NCBI GenBank assembly: GCA_026391255.1
Contig: JAPLDU010000024.1
Span: forward strand, 1-55,411
DNA: 55,411 bases
Direction: 5' to 3'
Origin: Bacteroidia bacterium
Lineage (GTDB): Bacteria; Bacteroidota; Bacteroidia; Bacteroidales; JAPLDU01
The notes beneath the pieces were generated by a model, which had not been told where the DNA came from, did no database searches, and saw only the letters and a list, made by a program, of their open reading frames with translations. Shown piece after piece: positions 43,385-52,990 of this stretch. Numbering within the stretch: position 1 is the stretch's first letter; every line of letters starts with the position of its first letter. Both the position numbers and the translations under genes were made by a program.

Positions 43385-43990
43385 AATTTTACATGAATTT
43401 CAAATATTTGTTCAACAATTTTTATAAAATATTTGAGCAGAAAGATTTCAGAAATCTGGCATCAGAAATATAAGCAATTGCAGAGGTATTTTAAGAATCA
43501 AAATGTCATTCATTGACCACCTGTTTATTATTAATTTATTTATCATCCTTTGAAGTCAGATTAGAACAGAGGGATCTTTTATGATAAAATATTTGGTTCA
43601 TTTGAAAGATGCGTAGGTCATTCAATATGTTGATAAGCGTATATTGTCCCGGAGGGACATAATATCGGTAGAAATCAATAATCATCCCCATAAGTAAAAG
43701 TTCCGTCAGGAACATAATATTGAAAATGTCATAAGTACAATCAATTCAAATTCATGCTATTTCCCGTTAATAATTGAAAAATATTTCGTGCCTACGGCAC
43801 TAATCATTTGGAATGGAAAATCTTTCTACCGATATACAGTCCCGCTGGGACTGACAAATACGCTTTTCCCGAATGATATTTTTATCTTTACCTATGCATG
43901 CACCGGAAGACTCAAATTTTTGTATTTTTACCTGATTTTTATGTAAAATTAATCGGATATACCGTATTTATTTTATCAGCATTTTAAATA
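43385..43990. other. 606-base gap with a palindromic element
   Basis: There is no gene here. The first 245 bases are AT-rich with nothing recognised. The element at 43635-43865 then fills the centre, and the last 120 bases upstream of the lipocalin are AT-rich with no consensus promoter. Confidence 0.7.
43635..43865. repeat. Multi-hairpin palindromic element (family E, copy 2)
   Basis: The terminal arms AAGCGTATATTGTCCC and, at the right end, GGGACTGACAAATACGCTT are inverted repeats. Inside are four short hairpins: GTCCC-GGA-GGGAC, GTTCC-GTCA-GGAAC, GTGCC-TAC-GGCAC and GTCCC-GCT-GGGAC, plus paired ATATCGGTAGAAA / TTTCTACCGATAT arms. The latter arms are shared with the element at 16748-16807. 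There is no coding potential. Confidence 0.82.
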
Positions 43991-44005
43991 TTGACCAATA
44001 AAAGC

Positions 44006-44518
44006 ATGATATTTAAATTAACATTATTTATTTTGATCACGAACCTTTTATTTTTTTCCTGCAAAACGAATCCACCTTTACAGACTGTAAATCACGTTGA
44101 TATAAACAGGTATATGGGAAAATGGTACGAGATTGCTTCCTTTCCTCAAAGATTTCAGAAGGGATGCAGTTGCACCACTGCAGAATATGAGCTGATGCCA
44201 GGCAACTATGTAAAAGTAACAAACCGCTGTACCAGGAATGGCGGTGTTTCTGAAATTACCGGGAAGGCATTTGTCAAAAAGAATTCAGGCAATGCCTGGT
44301 TGAAAGTACAATTTTTCTGGCCGTTTAAAGGAGACTATTTGATCATTGATCTGGACAGTAATTACCAATATTCAGTAGTAGGCCATCCGGGCAGGAATTA
44401 CCTGTGGATATTATCAAGGCAGCCGGTCATGAATGATTCACTTTACCAGGAAATTGAAAAACGCTGCCGGGAAAAGGGTTTTGATACAGAGAAATTGATC
44501 AGGACCAGCCAGATATGA
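44006..44518 (+). CDS. Lipocalin family lipoprotein (Blc-like)
   Basis: A bacterial lipocalin of about 170 residues. The lipocalin signature is MGKWYEIASFPQRFQKGC, followed by VKVTNRC (third strand) and YLWILSRQP near the end. An N-terminal lipoprotein signal (LLFFSC) suggests outer membrane anchoring, like Blc, which binds fatty acids or lysophospholipids. An in-frame TTG at 43991 could extend it by five residues, but the ATG at 44006 gives a normal lipoprotein signal. It is a single gene. Confidence 0.93.
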   Translation: MIFKLTLFILITNLLFFSCKTNPPLQTVNHVDINRYMGKWYEIASFPQRFQKGCSCTTAEYELMPGNYVKVTNRCTRNGGVSEITGKAFVKKNSGNAWLKVQFFWPFKGDYLIIDLDSNYQYSVVGHPGRNYLWILSRQPVMNDSLYQEIEKRCREKGFDTEKLIRTSQI

Positions 44519-44610
44519 TCAGATATTTTCATTCAGGTTATTGATGACCATGAACCATAATTTATTACTAAAATAATAAAACAAAGTGTCTGAGATTTTG
44601 TCAATTAAAG

Positions 44611-44618
44611 TATTTTTG
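44611..44618 (+). promoter_or_regulatory. Putative -7 element for the GPP34/STAS cluster
   Basis: TATTTTTG fits TAnnTTTG, 36 bases before the ATG at 44655. The nearest TTTG (44597-44600) is too close to serve as a standard -33 box. Confidence 0.42.
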
Positions 44619-44654
44619 TAATTATTGCAGATTCATTTTAACATTTCAGGAACG

Positions 44655-45554
44655 ATGAAGGAATTTTTAAGCATACCAGAGGAAATAACCCTGCTGACCA
44701 TTGATGAGAAAGGAGGTGAAACTCCCGGGAGTAAATCGTTTGATGCAGTTCTTGCAGGATCTGTCCTTATGGAATTAGCCATACATAACCGTATTGACAG
44801 TGACCTGAAACATCTCATAAAAGTCAGTTCTAAGGCAACCGGAGATGTGGTGCTTGACGACATGCTTGGTTTTATTTTTAAAGAAAATATCGAAAAGGAA
44901 CCTGCCTACTGGATATCTCAAATCGGGCTCAGGGCGGATGAAATGATCGAACAGATTATTGCAACCCTGATTATTAAGAAAATATTAAAAGTTGAAAACC
45001 AGAAAGTACTCTGGATGTTTTCAACCCGTAAATACCCATTAACAGGTGATAAAGAAATCAAGGAAGTCAAGTCAAGAGTAAGGGAACTGGTATTTGGCAC
45101 CGACTTGCCTGATTTGCGCGATATTGTAATTATCAGCCTGGTATATTACGGTTCTATGTTATCTATGATCTTTTCTGATGATGAGATAAAAAAGCACAAA
45201 ACCCGCATTGAACAGATTGCAAAAATGGATCTTATCGGGCAGTCCATTGCCAAGTCATTACAGGAATTTTCGCGTCCGTCGCAGATCAGTTCAAAAGCAA
45301 AAGCAGTATTTGGAAGGAAGACTCCCGAACAAAAACTGGATGAGTTTGTGATTCATACCAAAGAAAAATTCAGGATCAAAAAAGAAGAAGATTTGCCGGA
45401 ATGGCTCAGAAAAGGAACTGCACAATATAATAAAACCCTTGATTTTGTAGCTGATAAGGGCACCGCGGAGATTTATTATGATTACAGGAAAAAACAATAT
45501 TTCGTTAAAAAATTTTCTGCCTATACACATTCTTTTGGTTCTGGTGAATATTAA
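44655..45554 (+). CDS. GPP34 (GOLPH3/Vps74-like) protein
   Basis: About 299 residues from the ATG at 44655. The N-terminal LSIPEEITLLTIDEKGG and AVLAGSVLMELAIHNRI correspond to the start of the GOLPH3/GPP34 fold, and DDMLGFIF..., WISQIGLRADEMIEQII follow in family order. The eukaryotic members bind phosphoinositide PI4P on Golgi membranes; bacterial members are poorly studied. The C-terminal part (about 225-299) is basic and rich in Lys. It is directly upstream of a STAS / HATPase / STAS cluster on the same strand (47-base gap), suggesting co-regulation with a partner-switching pathway. A TATTTTTG -7-like element lies at 44611-44618. Confidence 0.85.
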   Translation: MKEFLSIPEEITLLTIDEKGGETPGSKSFDAVLAGSVLMELAIHNRIDSDLKHLIKVSSKATGDVVLDDMLGFIFKENIEKEPAYWISQIGLRADEMIEQIIATLIIKKILKVENQKVLWMFSTRKYPLTGDKEIKEVKSRVRELVFGTDLPDLRDIVIISLVYYGSMLSMIFSDDEIKKHKTRIEQIAKMDLIGQSIAKSLQEFSRPSQISSKAKAVFGRKTPEQKLDEFVIHTKEKFRIKKEEDLPEWLRKGTAQYNKTLDFVADKGTAEIYYDYRKKQYFVKKFSAYTHSFGSGEY

Positions 45555-45601
45555 TATTGGTTACTGGTCAATAATTTATATTTAACTTAAGTTATTAATA
45601 T

Positions 45602-45931
45602 ATGGAAATCAACACAGTTCATATTAACGGAATAACCATATTTGAGATTTCCGGTCATTTGAATGCCACCAATGCAAAAGATCTTGAATCAGTTCTCCTG
45701 CAGACAATTGATGGTGGCAACTTAAAAATTATCGCTGATCTTGGAAAACTTGAATATGTCAGTAGTGCAGGTCTCAGGGTGTTATTACTGGCAGCCAAGA
45801 AAATCGGCAAGTCGGGATATATTCGGGTTTGTTCTTTACAGCAACAGGTAAGTGAAGTTTTTCACATGTCGGGTTTTGATGCTATTTTTTCCATTTACCC
45901 GAACCGTGAAGAGGCATTGAAAGAAAATTAA
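45602..45931 (+). CDS. STAS domain protein (anti-sigma factor antagonist type)
   Basis: A 109-residue single STAS domain. FEISGHLNATNAKDLES is the first half and LEYVSSAGLRVLLLAAKK carries the phosphorylatable Ser (SSAG). It is of the SpoIIAA/RsbV type that binds and releases a partner depending on phosphorylation. It is followed after ten bases by a HATPase kinase, so it is very likely the kinase's substrate. Confidence 0.93.
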   Translation: MEINTVHINGITIFEISGHLNATNAKDLESVLLQTIDGGNLKIIADLGKLEYVSSAGLRVLLLAAKKIGKSGYIRVCSLQQQVSEVFHMSGFDAIFSIYPNREEALKEN

Positions 45932-45941
45932 TATATTCGTC

Positions 45942-46382
45942 ATGATATATGTTGAATTTATTGGAATGAAAGAATCAATCATCATCAGAAATCAGATCGA
46001 AGAACTCGAAAAGATTTCCAACCGGATTGATGTAATTGCGGAAGAATGGAATTTGAAGCCAAAAGATGCATTGAATATCAATTTAGTAATCGAAGAACTG
46101 GTGACAAATACCATATCTTACGGATATACTGACACTCATGTTCATGAAATTTCCGTTGATCTGGTACTGGATAAAAAACAGTTATCCATTCGTATCGAAG
46201 ATGATGCCAATGAATTTAACCCATTGAATGTGCAGGCCAATGAAACAATAGGCCTGTCACTTAATGAACGGGTGATCGGCGGATTGGGAATTCACCTGGT
46301 AAAGAATCTTACCGATCAGGTCAATTATGAACGGATTCAAAACCGTAATGTGATCACATTAATTAAAAATGTAGATAATTAA
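45942..46382 (+). CDS. RsbW/SpoIIAB-type ATP-binding anti-sigma kinase
   Basis: A 146-residue HATPase_c_2 protein. INLVIEELVTNTISYGY holds the N box (Glu-Glu-Leu-Val-x-Asn), LSIRIEDDANEFNP is the G1 box and GGLGIHLVKNLTDQ is the G2 box. It should phosphorylate the STAS proteins next to it and bind a target, classically a sigma factor, although none is visible here. A start at MKESIIIRN (45966) is possible. Confidence 0.92.
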   Translation: MIYVEFIGMKESIIIRNQIEELEKISNRIDVIAEEWNLKPKDALNINLVIEELVTNTISYGYTDTHVHEISVDLVLDKKQLSIRIEDDANEFNPLNVQANETIGLSLNERVIGGLGIHLVKNLTDQVNYERIQNRNVITLIKNVDN

Positions 46383-46400
46383 TTCAATCCTGTAGCTAAA

Positions 46401-46736
46401 ATGGAATGTGAGATTTTAAAGCAAGCGGGATATACGGTCATGAGACTCCAGGGAAGGTTAAATACCTTGTCCTGTAAACGTTTTGAAGAATCTGTCAATA
46501 AGGTAATAAATGAACAAATTACGAATATTCTGTTTGATTTGCGCGACCTCATTTATATAAACAGTACGGGGTTGAAGATTTTGTTCTATACTCTGCGTAA
46601 GCAAAATGACGTTGGGAAAAAGCTGGTTATTTTCGGCATATCTGATAATGTGCTTGAAAAATTTGATATTGCAGGCTTCCTTCCGATTTTTACAATCCTG
46701 AATAATGAAGAAGAAGCTTTATCGGCACTGAATTAA
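46401..46736 (+). CDS. Second STAS domain protein
   Basis: A 111-residue single STAS domain with LRDLIYINSTGLKILFY (Ser-Thr-Gly phospho-site) and a C-terminal half typical of the family (VLEKFDIAGFLPIF). It lies 18 bases after the kinase gene. Having two STAS proteins around a single kinase suggests two antagonists, possibly responding to different phosphatases; none is encoded nearby. Confidence 0.92.
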   Translation: MECEILKQAGYTVMRLQGRLNTLSCKRFEESVNKVINEQITNILFDLRDLIYINSTGLKILFYTLRKQNDVGKKLVIFGISDNVLEKFDIAGFLPIFTILNNEEEALSALN

Positions 46737-46773
46737 ACTTTCCTTTCCCTTATTTCAGGATTCGTCCGTCGTA

Positions 46774-48330
46774 ATGCTCATCAATATAATCACATTGAAA
46801 TTAATCATTGAATATTTTTCTGTAAGTCATTTAAGATGGATAATCTTTTTGGGGCTTAGTCTGTTTACGCTAACTACTTTTTCGCAGAAAACCACCCAGG
46901 TGCAAATATTAAGCACCGATTCCATGGTGTTTGATAAACGCGTTAATGATGATCTCAGAAAACTGATAGGACATGTGGTATTCAGGCATAACAATGATTT
47001 AATGTACTGCGACAGCGCTTTTTTTTTCAAATCACGCAACTCACTGGAAGCCTTCAGCAGGGTCCACCTCATACATAATGATTCCGTAAACCTGTATGGC
47101 GATTACCTGAAATACAACGGTGATATTCGTTTCGGACAGGTGAGAAAGAATGTCAGGATGATCGATAAATACATGACACTTACAACCCAGAATCTGGATT
47201 TTGACCTGGAAAATAACGTCAGCAATTACTTCAGCGGAGGAGAAATTGTGGATACTGCCAACATATTGGTAAGCCGGAACGGTTATTATTTTTCTGATAC
47301 CAATGAGTTTTTTTTCAAGGATGATGTGGTGCTGATCAACCGCGACTATACCATTTACTGTGATACTCTCAAATATAACTCAAAGACCAAAGTCGCAACC
47401 TTTCTGGGCCCGACCACGATTGTGAGTGATTCAAACCTGATATACTGTGAAAACGGATGGTACGATACAAACCGTAACATTTCACAGTTCAACAAAAATG
47501 CCTACCTGAAAAATACAAAACAAACACTGAAAGGCGACAGCATTTATTATGACCGTAAACTGGGAATGGGCAAGGCTTTCGAAAATGTCATGCTTACAGA
47601 TACTTCCGAAAAGATCATACTGAAAGGCGATGAAGCCTATTATCTAGAAAAAAACCAACTCTCCTTTATGACCGGACATGCTATGTTTATTACCTATTCT
47701 GACAGCGATTCACTTTTTCTGCATGCTGATACTATAAAGTCAATGCTCGATACTTCAGGAAAATACAAACATATATTTGCTTACAGAAAAGTCAAATTCT
47801 ACCGTTTCGACCTGCAGGGCAAATGCGATTCATTATTTTATTCGTTAAAAGACTCTGTCATAAGATTATATGGCAGGCCGGTTTTATGGTCTGACCAGAA
47901 CCAGCTTACGGCAGATTTTATTCAGCTTCATACCATTCATAATAAGGCCGACAGGATTGAGCTTAAGAATGCAGCATTTATTGCATCACGTGATGACAGT
48001 ATCAGGTTCAACCAGATCTCAGGTAAAACCATGACAGGCTTTATTAAGCATAACAAGCTTTTCAGGATTAATGTGAATGGCAATGGGCAAACCCTGTATT
48101 ATGCGAGGGATAATAACCAGCTAATCGGGCTGAATAAAGCGGAGAGCAGCGACCTGATCATTTACCTGAAAGAGAGTAAGGTGGATAAAATTAATTTTAT
48201 CACCCAACCGGGAGCAATCATGAATCCTCCCCACCAGGTGAAAAAAGAAGATACATTGTTAAAAGGCTTTCAATGGTTTGAACCATTCAGACCAAAAAAT
48301 AAACGGGATATTTTTACCTGGAGTAACTGA
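46774..48330 (+). CDS. OstA/LptA-like lipopolysaccharide transport protein
   Basis: A 518-residue exported protein, signal peptide about 1-36 ending TTFSQ. It is built from repeating beta strands of the OstA type (VFRHNNDLMYCDSAFFF, LYGDYLKYNGD, KDDVVLINRDYTIYCD), the jellyroll repeats of LptA/OstA that pass LPS across the periplasm. It follows the STAS cluster after 37 bases on the same strand, so it may be co-transcribed. Its 3' end overlaps the convergent transporter gene by 17 bases. It is longer than LptA (about 180 residues), as is usual for Bacteroidota OstA-like proteins. Confidence 0.9.
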   Translation: MLINIITLKLIIEYFSVSHLRWIIFLGLSLFTLTTFSQKTTQVQILSTDSMVFDKRVNDDLRKLIGHVVFRHNNDLMYCDSAFFFKSRNSLEAFSRVHLIHNDSVNLYGDYLKYNGDIRFGQVRKNVRMIDKYMTLTTQNLDFDLENNVSNYFSGGEIVDTANILVSRNGYYFSDTNEFFFKDDVVLINRDYTIYCDTLKYNSKTKVATFLGPTTIVSDSNLIYCENGWYDTNRNISQFNKNAYLKNTKQTLKGDSIYYDRKLGMGKAFENVMLTDTSEKIILKGDEAYYLEKNQLSFMTGHAMFITYSDSDSLFLHADTIKSMLDTSGKYKHIFAYRKVKFYRFDLQGKCDSLFYSLKDSVIRLYGRPVLWSDQNQLTADFIQLHTIHNKADRIELKNAAFIASRDDSIRFNQISGKTMTGFIKHNKLFRINVNGNGQTLYYARDNNQLIGLNKAESSDLIIYLKESKVDKINFITQPGAIMNPPHQVKKEDTLLKGFQWFEPFRPKNKRDIFTWSN

Positions 48331-49618
48331 TTTTGCTGTCTTTTCTCAGGGGAAGGATCACAATCAATCCGGCAATGAAAAAGATACCGAGCGCAAGAGC
48401 GCTTGTGCGCATGCTTCCGGTAAAATGGTTGATCAGCCCGAATGATAAGGTTCCAAAGACAGTTGCCAGTTTTTCCGTCACATCATAAAAACTGAAAAAG
48501 GAAGCAGTATCTGTTGTACCTTCCGGGATCAGCTTGGAATAAGTTGATCTTGACAACGACTGTATACCTCCCATTACTGTACCAACAACAAGAGCCAGAA
48601 TGTAAAACTGAAAATCTGTCCTGGTATAATAAGCGCCAATGCAGATTCCTACCCAGACAATAATCATAATAATCAGCGAATATACATTACCGATATGCTT
48701 TGAAACCCAGGCGAAGAACTGTGCCCCGGCAATGGCCAGTAACTGCAGAAACAGAATCACCATGATCAGTTTATTGGTTTCCATCCCTAACTCTTCGCTG
48801 GCAAATAAGCCCGCAAGATAAATAACGGTAATGGTAGCCATGATATAAAAGAAAAATGAAAGCAGGAAACGTCGAGTCTGGGGAAGGCTTTTTACCTGGA
48901 TAAACACTTTTTTCAATTCAAGAAAACCATGCCTGAATAAACCTGAAGTTTTCTTCTTTTCAAAATACACACTGTCAGGCAGGTAATGAAATGTGTACTG
49001 GGAAAACCCGAACCACCACAAACCGACTGTGATAAAAGTGAACCTGACAGCATCTGATTTTTCAGCAAATCCGAAGGAATCAAAATAAGTAATATTTACG
49101 AGATTCAGCACCAGCAGGATAACGCTTCCTATATACCCCAGTGAAAAGCCTCTTGCGCTAACTGCATCGTACCTGTCTTCGGTTGCAATATCAGGTAAAT
49201 AGGAATTATAAAAGACCAGTGACCCTGCAAAACCAATACTGGCAAGGACTGATAAAATAATGCCATATTCGATATTCTTACCTGTAAAGAAATAAAGCAG
49301 TACACAGGACAACGAGCCTAAGTAAGCAAAGAACTTCATAAAGGTTTTCTTCCTGCTGCCGTAATCAGCAATCCCTGATAAAACAGGTGACACAAAGACT
49401 ACCACCAGGAATGAGAAAGAAAGAGCCAGGCTGTAAATCACGGAATCCCTGACCTGCCATCCGAAAAAACGGACCAGTTCACTCCCGAATGCGGCTTTTA
49501 CACTTGCACTGTAATATGCCGGGAAAATAGCAGTAGTGATTGACAGGCTGTACACCGAATTAGCCCAATCATAGAAACACCAGGCTTTAATGATCTTCGG
49601 GTTATTTTTTTCTATCAT
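48314..49618 (-). CDS. UMF1-type major facilitator transporter
   Basis: A 434-residue membrane protein with about twelve hydrophobic helices. The N-terminal KAWCFYDWANSVYSLSITT is the hallmark of the UMF1 / Atg22-like MFS family. Substrate is unknown; some members export amino acids or similar. It is convergent with the OstA-like gene, overlapping by 17 bases, which leaves no room for separate terminators. The ATG at 49618 gives the family start. Confidence 0.93.
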   Translation of the reverse strand: MIEKNNPKIIKAWCFYDWANSVYSLSITTAIFPAYYSASVKAAFGSELVRFFGWQVRDSVIYSLALSFSFLVVVFVSPVLSGIADYGSRKKTFMKFFAYLGSLSCVLLYFFTGKNIEYGIILSVLASIGFAGSLVFYNSYLPDIATEDRYDAVSARGFSLGYIGSVILLVLNLVNITYFDSFGFAEKSDAVRFTFITVGLWWFGFSQYTFHYLPDSVYFEKKKTSGLFRHGFLELKKVFIQVKSLPQTRRFLLSFFFYIMATITVIYLAGLFASEELGMETNKLIMVILFLQLLAIAGAQFFAWVSKHIGNVYSLIIMIIVWVGICIGAYYTRTDFQFYILALVVGTVMGGIQSLSRSTYSKLIPEGTTDTASFFSFYDVTEKLATVFGTLSFGLINHFTGSMRTSALALGIFFIAGLIVILPLRKDSKISYSR

Positions 49619-49658
49619 ATTGAAATTATTACCTCCGCAAAATAAAAGTTTCTTTTCT

Positions 49659-49666
49659 TATTTTTG
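49659..49666 (+). promoter_or_regulatory. Putative -7 element for the sortilin-like gene
   Basis: TATTTTTG fits TAnnTTTG and lies 29 bases before the ATG at 49696. No TTTG -33 box is found at the standard distance. Confidence 0.42.
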
Positions 49667-49695
49667 TTTTTTTAATTTATTAATAAAATTTACAG

Positions 49696-52515
49696 ATGAA
49701 TCCAGGCAGCTATCAACTAAAATTCGTGCTTACAATACTGATCACATGTATCCTGTCAGCCGCAATGGCCCAGGCATGGATGCATCCACCCTATCTCACA
49801 GGATCAAAAAGCAACCCTCCCAATTTTTATGATATTCAGAATGCATTCAACACATGGGCAAAAGGAAAAGTTCTGTCAAAGACCAAAGGAATCAAGCAAT
49901 ATAAAAGGTGGGAATGGTTCAACGGGCCAAGGGTATTTCCTTCCGGAAATTTACCTGATCCGGGCGTAAACTGGAAAGAATGGGACAATTACCGTGCTGC
50001 CCATCAGGAAAAAAGTGATAAATCAATGAAGGGAAACCCTGACTGGATGTCGGTTTCACCTGCTACAATTCCTGCCAGCAATGATCAATTAAATATTAAT
50101 GGTATGGGGAGGATCAATTGCATTGCTTTTCATCCGACTGATGTCAATACCTTATGGATAGGAGCCTCGCAGGGAGGTGTCTGGAAATCATCTGACGGCG
50201 GCCTTTCATGGGTATGCCTCACGGATGAGATACCTGTTCTCAGGGTCAGCGATATAGCTATTGATCCGAATAACCCTGATATCATTTACATAGCCACCGG
50301 CGATATCAACTATGTATCACTGAATTCAGTATCCACAGGATCAATCACTTGTTACGGGATAGGAATATTAAAATCGACCGATGGGGGAATAAACTGGAAT
50401 CCCACAGGGCTGAACTTTGACCTGACACAGCTTAACCAGACACTCATCAGGAAGATTATTATCAATAAAGCGCATTCAAATGAACTCATTGCCGGCGGTT
50501 GTTCAGGTATTTACAGGTCATTAGATGGCGGGGGCACCTGGACACAGGTTAACCAGGAGATGATTATCGATATGAAGGTAAATCCCCTGCGCGATAGTAC
50601 CATTTATGCAGCATCTTATTTCAGTTCGCAGGAAAACACCAATGCCATGGTTTTGAAATCGACCAATTTCGGCAATACCTGGACTGAACTGAACAGCGGC
50701 ATCCCGCACCAGAACAAGGTAGTAAGAACAGAATTAGCAGTCACACCGGCTGATACTTCGGTTGTGTATGCATTCAGCAGCGGGGTGAACAATGGTTTTT
50801 ACGCTCTATACAGGACTTCTGACGGAGGGATGACCTGGAATACTGTGGCTGCCCGCGATACCGTTGCCAACCCGGGTGCATCCCACGCACCCAATGTGCT
50901 GGGATGGGCCGATGGTGGTTACTTTAACCTGACTTTCCTGCCTCCCGATGAAGGCGGTCAGGGAACCTACGATCTTACTATTGTTGCCGACCCTAACGAT
51001 GCTAATAAAATATTTACCGGGGGAGTCAATATCTGGGGGTCAAACGATGGCGGTCATACATGGAATTTCGCCTCCATGTGGGAAGCTTATTTTGGACCGA
51101 GTGTGCATGCCGATCAGCATTATTCCATTTACCATCCAATTACCGGCCAACTCTACCAATCACACGACGGAGGCATTGATAAAACTGCCAATATTCAGCT
51201 TGGAAATATTGACACTGTGCTGAATTGTATAAATTTTGTCACTCAGCAAATTGATCCGAATTGCTATGACCTGCCCACAGATTGGACGAATATTTCAAAC
51301 GGCCTGCACATCACGGAATTTTACAGGCTGGCTCTTTGCAAAACTGACCCGGATATTATTGTTGCCGGTTGCCAGGATAATGGCACTTATATGTATAAGA
51401 ACGGCAGCTGGTTGAATATTCTCGGAGGTGACGGAATGGAAGCAATGATTGATTACACAAACGCGGATATCATTTATGCAACCAATTATAACGGCGCTCT
51501 CAGCAAATCGACCAATGGCGGATTAACATTTACAAGTGGTCTGGAAACTCCTATTACCAATGCAGGTGAAACAGGCGACTGGGTCACTCCCTTTGTGATG
51601 CATCCTTTTAACCCACAGGTTATCTATGCCGGATTCAATAATGTCTGGAAAAGTACTGACGGTGGATCATCCTGGACAAAATTAAGCCAGTTTAACACCA
51701 CATTGAATATTATTGCACTGGCGGTCGCTGGTTCCAATCCTGATTATATTTATTTTGCCCGCCAGCATACGGCTTATGTATCCAAGGATGCCGGCCTGAC
51801 CTGGCAGCTTATTTCCCAGGGTTTACCAGTCACTGATGCAACCATAACCTATATTGCAGTATCAAAAAATAACCCGGAAGTTATCTGGGTTACTTTTTCC
51901 GGATTTATCACCGGGGAAAAGGTATACCGGTCTGATGATGCAGGGTTAACTTGGCAGAATATCTCCGCTGACCTGCCCAATGTCCCGGCTAACTGCATAG
52001 TATCACAGGAGGCCACAATCAATGGAGTGAGCAATGCCATTTATGTCGGAACTGATCTTGGAGTATTTTATACCAACGATTCGGTATTTAATTCTGCCAC
52101 ACCCTGGACTTATTACTCTGACGGCCTGCCGAAAGTTATTGTCAACGAACTTGAAATTAATTATGTCTCACAGAAATTAGTGGCAGCCACCTATGGCCGC
52201 GGGTTATGGGAAGCCAGCCTATACTCGCCCAGCGACTTGTCAGGAATTGAACCAATAAATAAGCTGCAAACCGGCATCAGCATCAATCCTAATCCAAACA
52301 ATGGCATTTTTACACTGAAAGTAAATGCAAAATCTTTCAGCCAGATCAAAATTGATGTGTTTACTTTATCAGGCGATAAACTGCAATCATATACCGAAAA
52401 TACAAAGGGATCATTCAGTAAGGAAATTGACGTGCATGACTTACCGTCCGGCGTTTACCTGGTAAAAGTCAGTATTGACGGTAGTATTTTCACACAAAAA
52501 ATTACAAAGCTCTGA
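49696..52515 (+). CDS. Sortilin/BNR-repeat secreted protein with T9SS sorting domain
   Basis: A 939-residue exported protein. Signal peptide about 1-26 (ending AMAQA). It contains about nine Asp-box/BNR repeats of the form KSTDGGSSWTKL (VWKSSDGGLSWVCL, ILKSTDGGINWNPT, LYRTSDGGMTWNTV, VYRSDDAGLTWQNI), giving a Vps10/sortilin-like ten-bladed propeller. The last ~85 residues (NPNPNNGIFTLKVNAKSF ... FTQKITKL) are a T9SS type A tail. These proteins are often surface glycan-binding or hydrolase-like; no catalytic site can be assigned. Confidence 0.93.
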   Translation: MNPGSYQLKFVLTILITCILSAAMAQAWMHPPYLTGSKSNPPNFYDIQNAFNTWAKGKVLSKTKGIKQYKRWEWFNGPRVFPSGNLPDPGVNWKEWDNYRAAHQEKSDKSMKGNPDWMSVSPATIPASNDQLNINGMGRINCIAFHPTDVNTLWIGASQGGVWKSSDGGLSWVCLTDEIPVLRVSDIAIDPNNPDIIYIATGDINYVSLNSVSTGSITCYGIGILKSTDGGINWNPTGLNFDLTQLNQTLIRKIIINKAHSNELIAGGCSGIYRSLDGGGTWTQVNQEMIIDMKVNPLRDSTIYAASYFSSQENTNAMVLKSTNFGNTWTELNSGIPHQNKVVRTELAVTPADTSVVYAFSSGVNNGFYALYRTSDGGMTWNTVAARDTVANPGASHAPNVLGWADGGYFNLTFLPPDEGGQGTYDLTIVADPNDANKIFTGGVNIWGSNDGGHTWNFASMWEAYFGPSVHADQHYSIYHPITGQLYQSHDGGIDKTANIQLGNIDTVLNCINFVTQQIDPNCYDLPTDWTNISNGLHITEFYRLALCKTDPDIIVAGCQDNGTYMYKNGSWLNILGGDGMEAMIDYTNADIIYATNYNGALSKSTNGGLTFTSGLETPITNAGETGDWVTPFVMHPFNPQVIYAGFNNVWKSTDGGSSWTKLSQFNTTLNIIALAVAGSNPDYIYFARQHTAYVSKDAGLTWQLISQGLPVTDATITYIAVSKNNPEVIWVTFSGFITGEKVYRSDDAGLTWQNISADLPNVPANCIVSQEATINGVSNAIYVGTDLGVFYTNDSVFNSATPWTYYSDGLPKVIVNELEINYVSQKLVAATYGRGLWEASLYSPSDLSGIEPINKLQTGISINPNPNNGIFTLKVNAKSFSQIKIDVFTLSGDKLQSYTENTKGSFSKEIDVHDLPSGVYLVKVSIDGSIFTQKITKL

Positions 52516-52990
52516 TAATGTAATTATAGTTTGTCTTTAAAGTCAATGATACTGATTAAAGAACAAGGATTAACGATTTTAGATTTCGGATTATCATTTA
52601 CTTCTAAAATCATAATTCGTTAACTTAACGAAGCGATTTCACGAATACCTTAAAAAATAAAAATTGTTGTGAGTAATCGATATTAATAAATCAAAAGTGC
52701 TGACTTTATATACAAGTAATAATTACATAAATATCTGATTATCATGGCAAATTTAATTTGATTGAATTGCTGGCAATTGTGGAAAATCAGATACTTCAGA
52801 ACATAAGCTACCAACCATTCAGTTGTAATTCCTATAATAGAAGATATTGAACATTTTTGTGAAGAAAATCGCAAATTGCAACAACTTTATTTTAAGGAAA
52901 ATACATCAATTATGCAATGTCATTAATAGACAAAGCAATACTTTAGATAAGAGTAAAATCGATTGGTAGCAAACCAAAAAATTTAAGACC
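52516..52990. other. 475-base gap with a family A repeat and unassigned sequence
   Basis: There is no gene here. The inverted family A repeat occupies 52529-52715. The remaining 275 bases (52716-52990) are AT-rich and contain short broken reading frames that I cannot connect to any protein family. Confidence 0.65.
52529..52715 (-). repeat. Dispersed repeat family A, copy 3 (inverted)
   Basis: It reads GTTTGTCTTTAAAGTCA at the left and TCAAAAGTGCTGACTTTATA at the right, and includes CGTTAACTTAACGAAGCGAT and ATTGTTGTGAGTAATCGAT, the reverse complement of the copies at 1300 and 24460. Each end is a partial match of the other reversed, as in an inverted-repeat-bounded element. Confidence 0.8.

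Noticed and set aside
43635-43865. Intrinsic terminators of the SprB-type or lipocalin gene
   Set aside because: No T runs follow the hairpins and the element sits far from either stop codon; it is better explained as a dispersed palindrome.
52716-52990. Remnant of a transposase or other gene
   Set aside because: Short broken frames were seen, but no conserved motif could be recognised.
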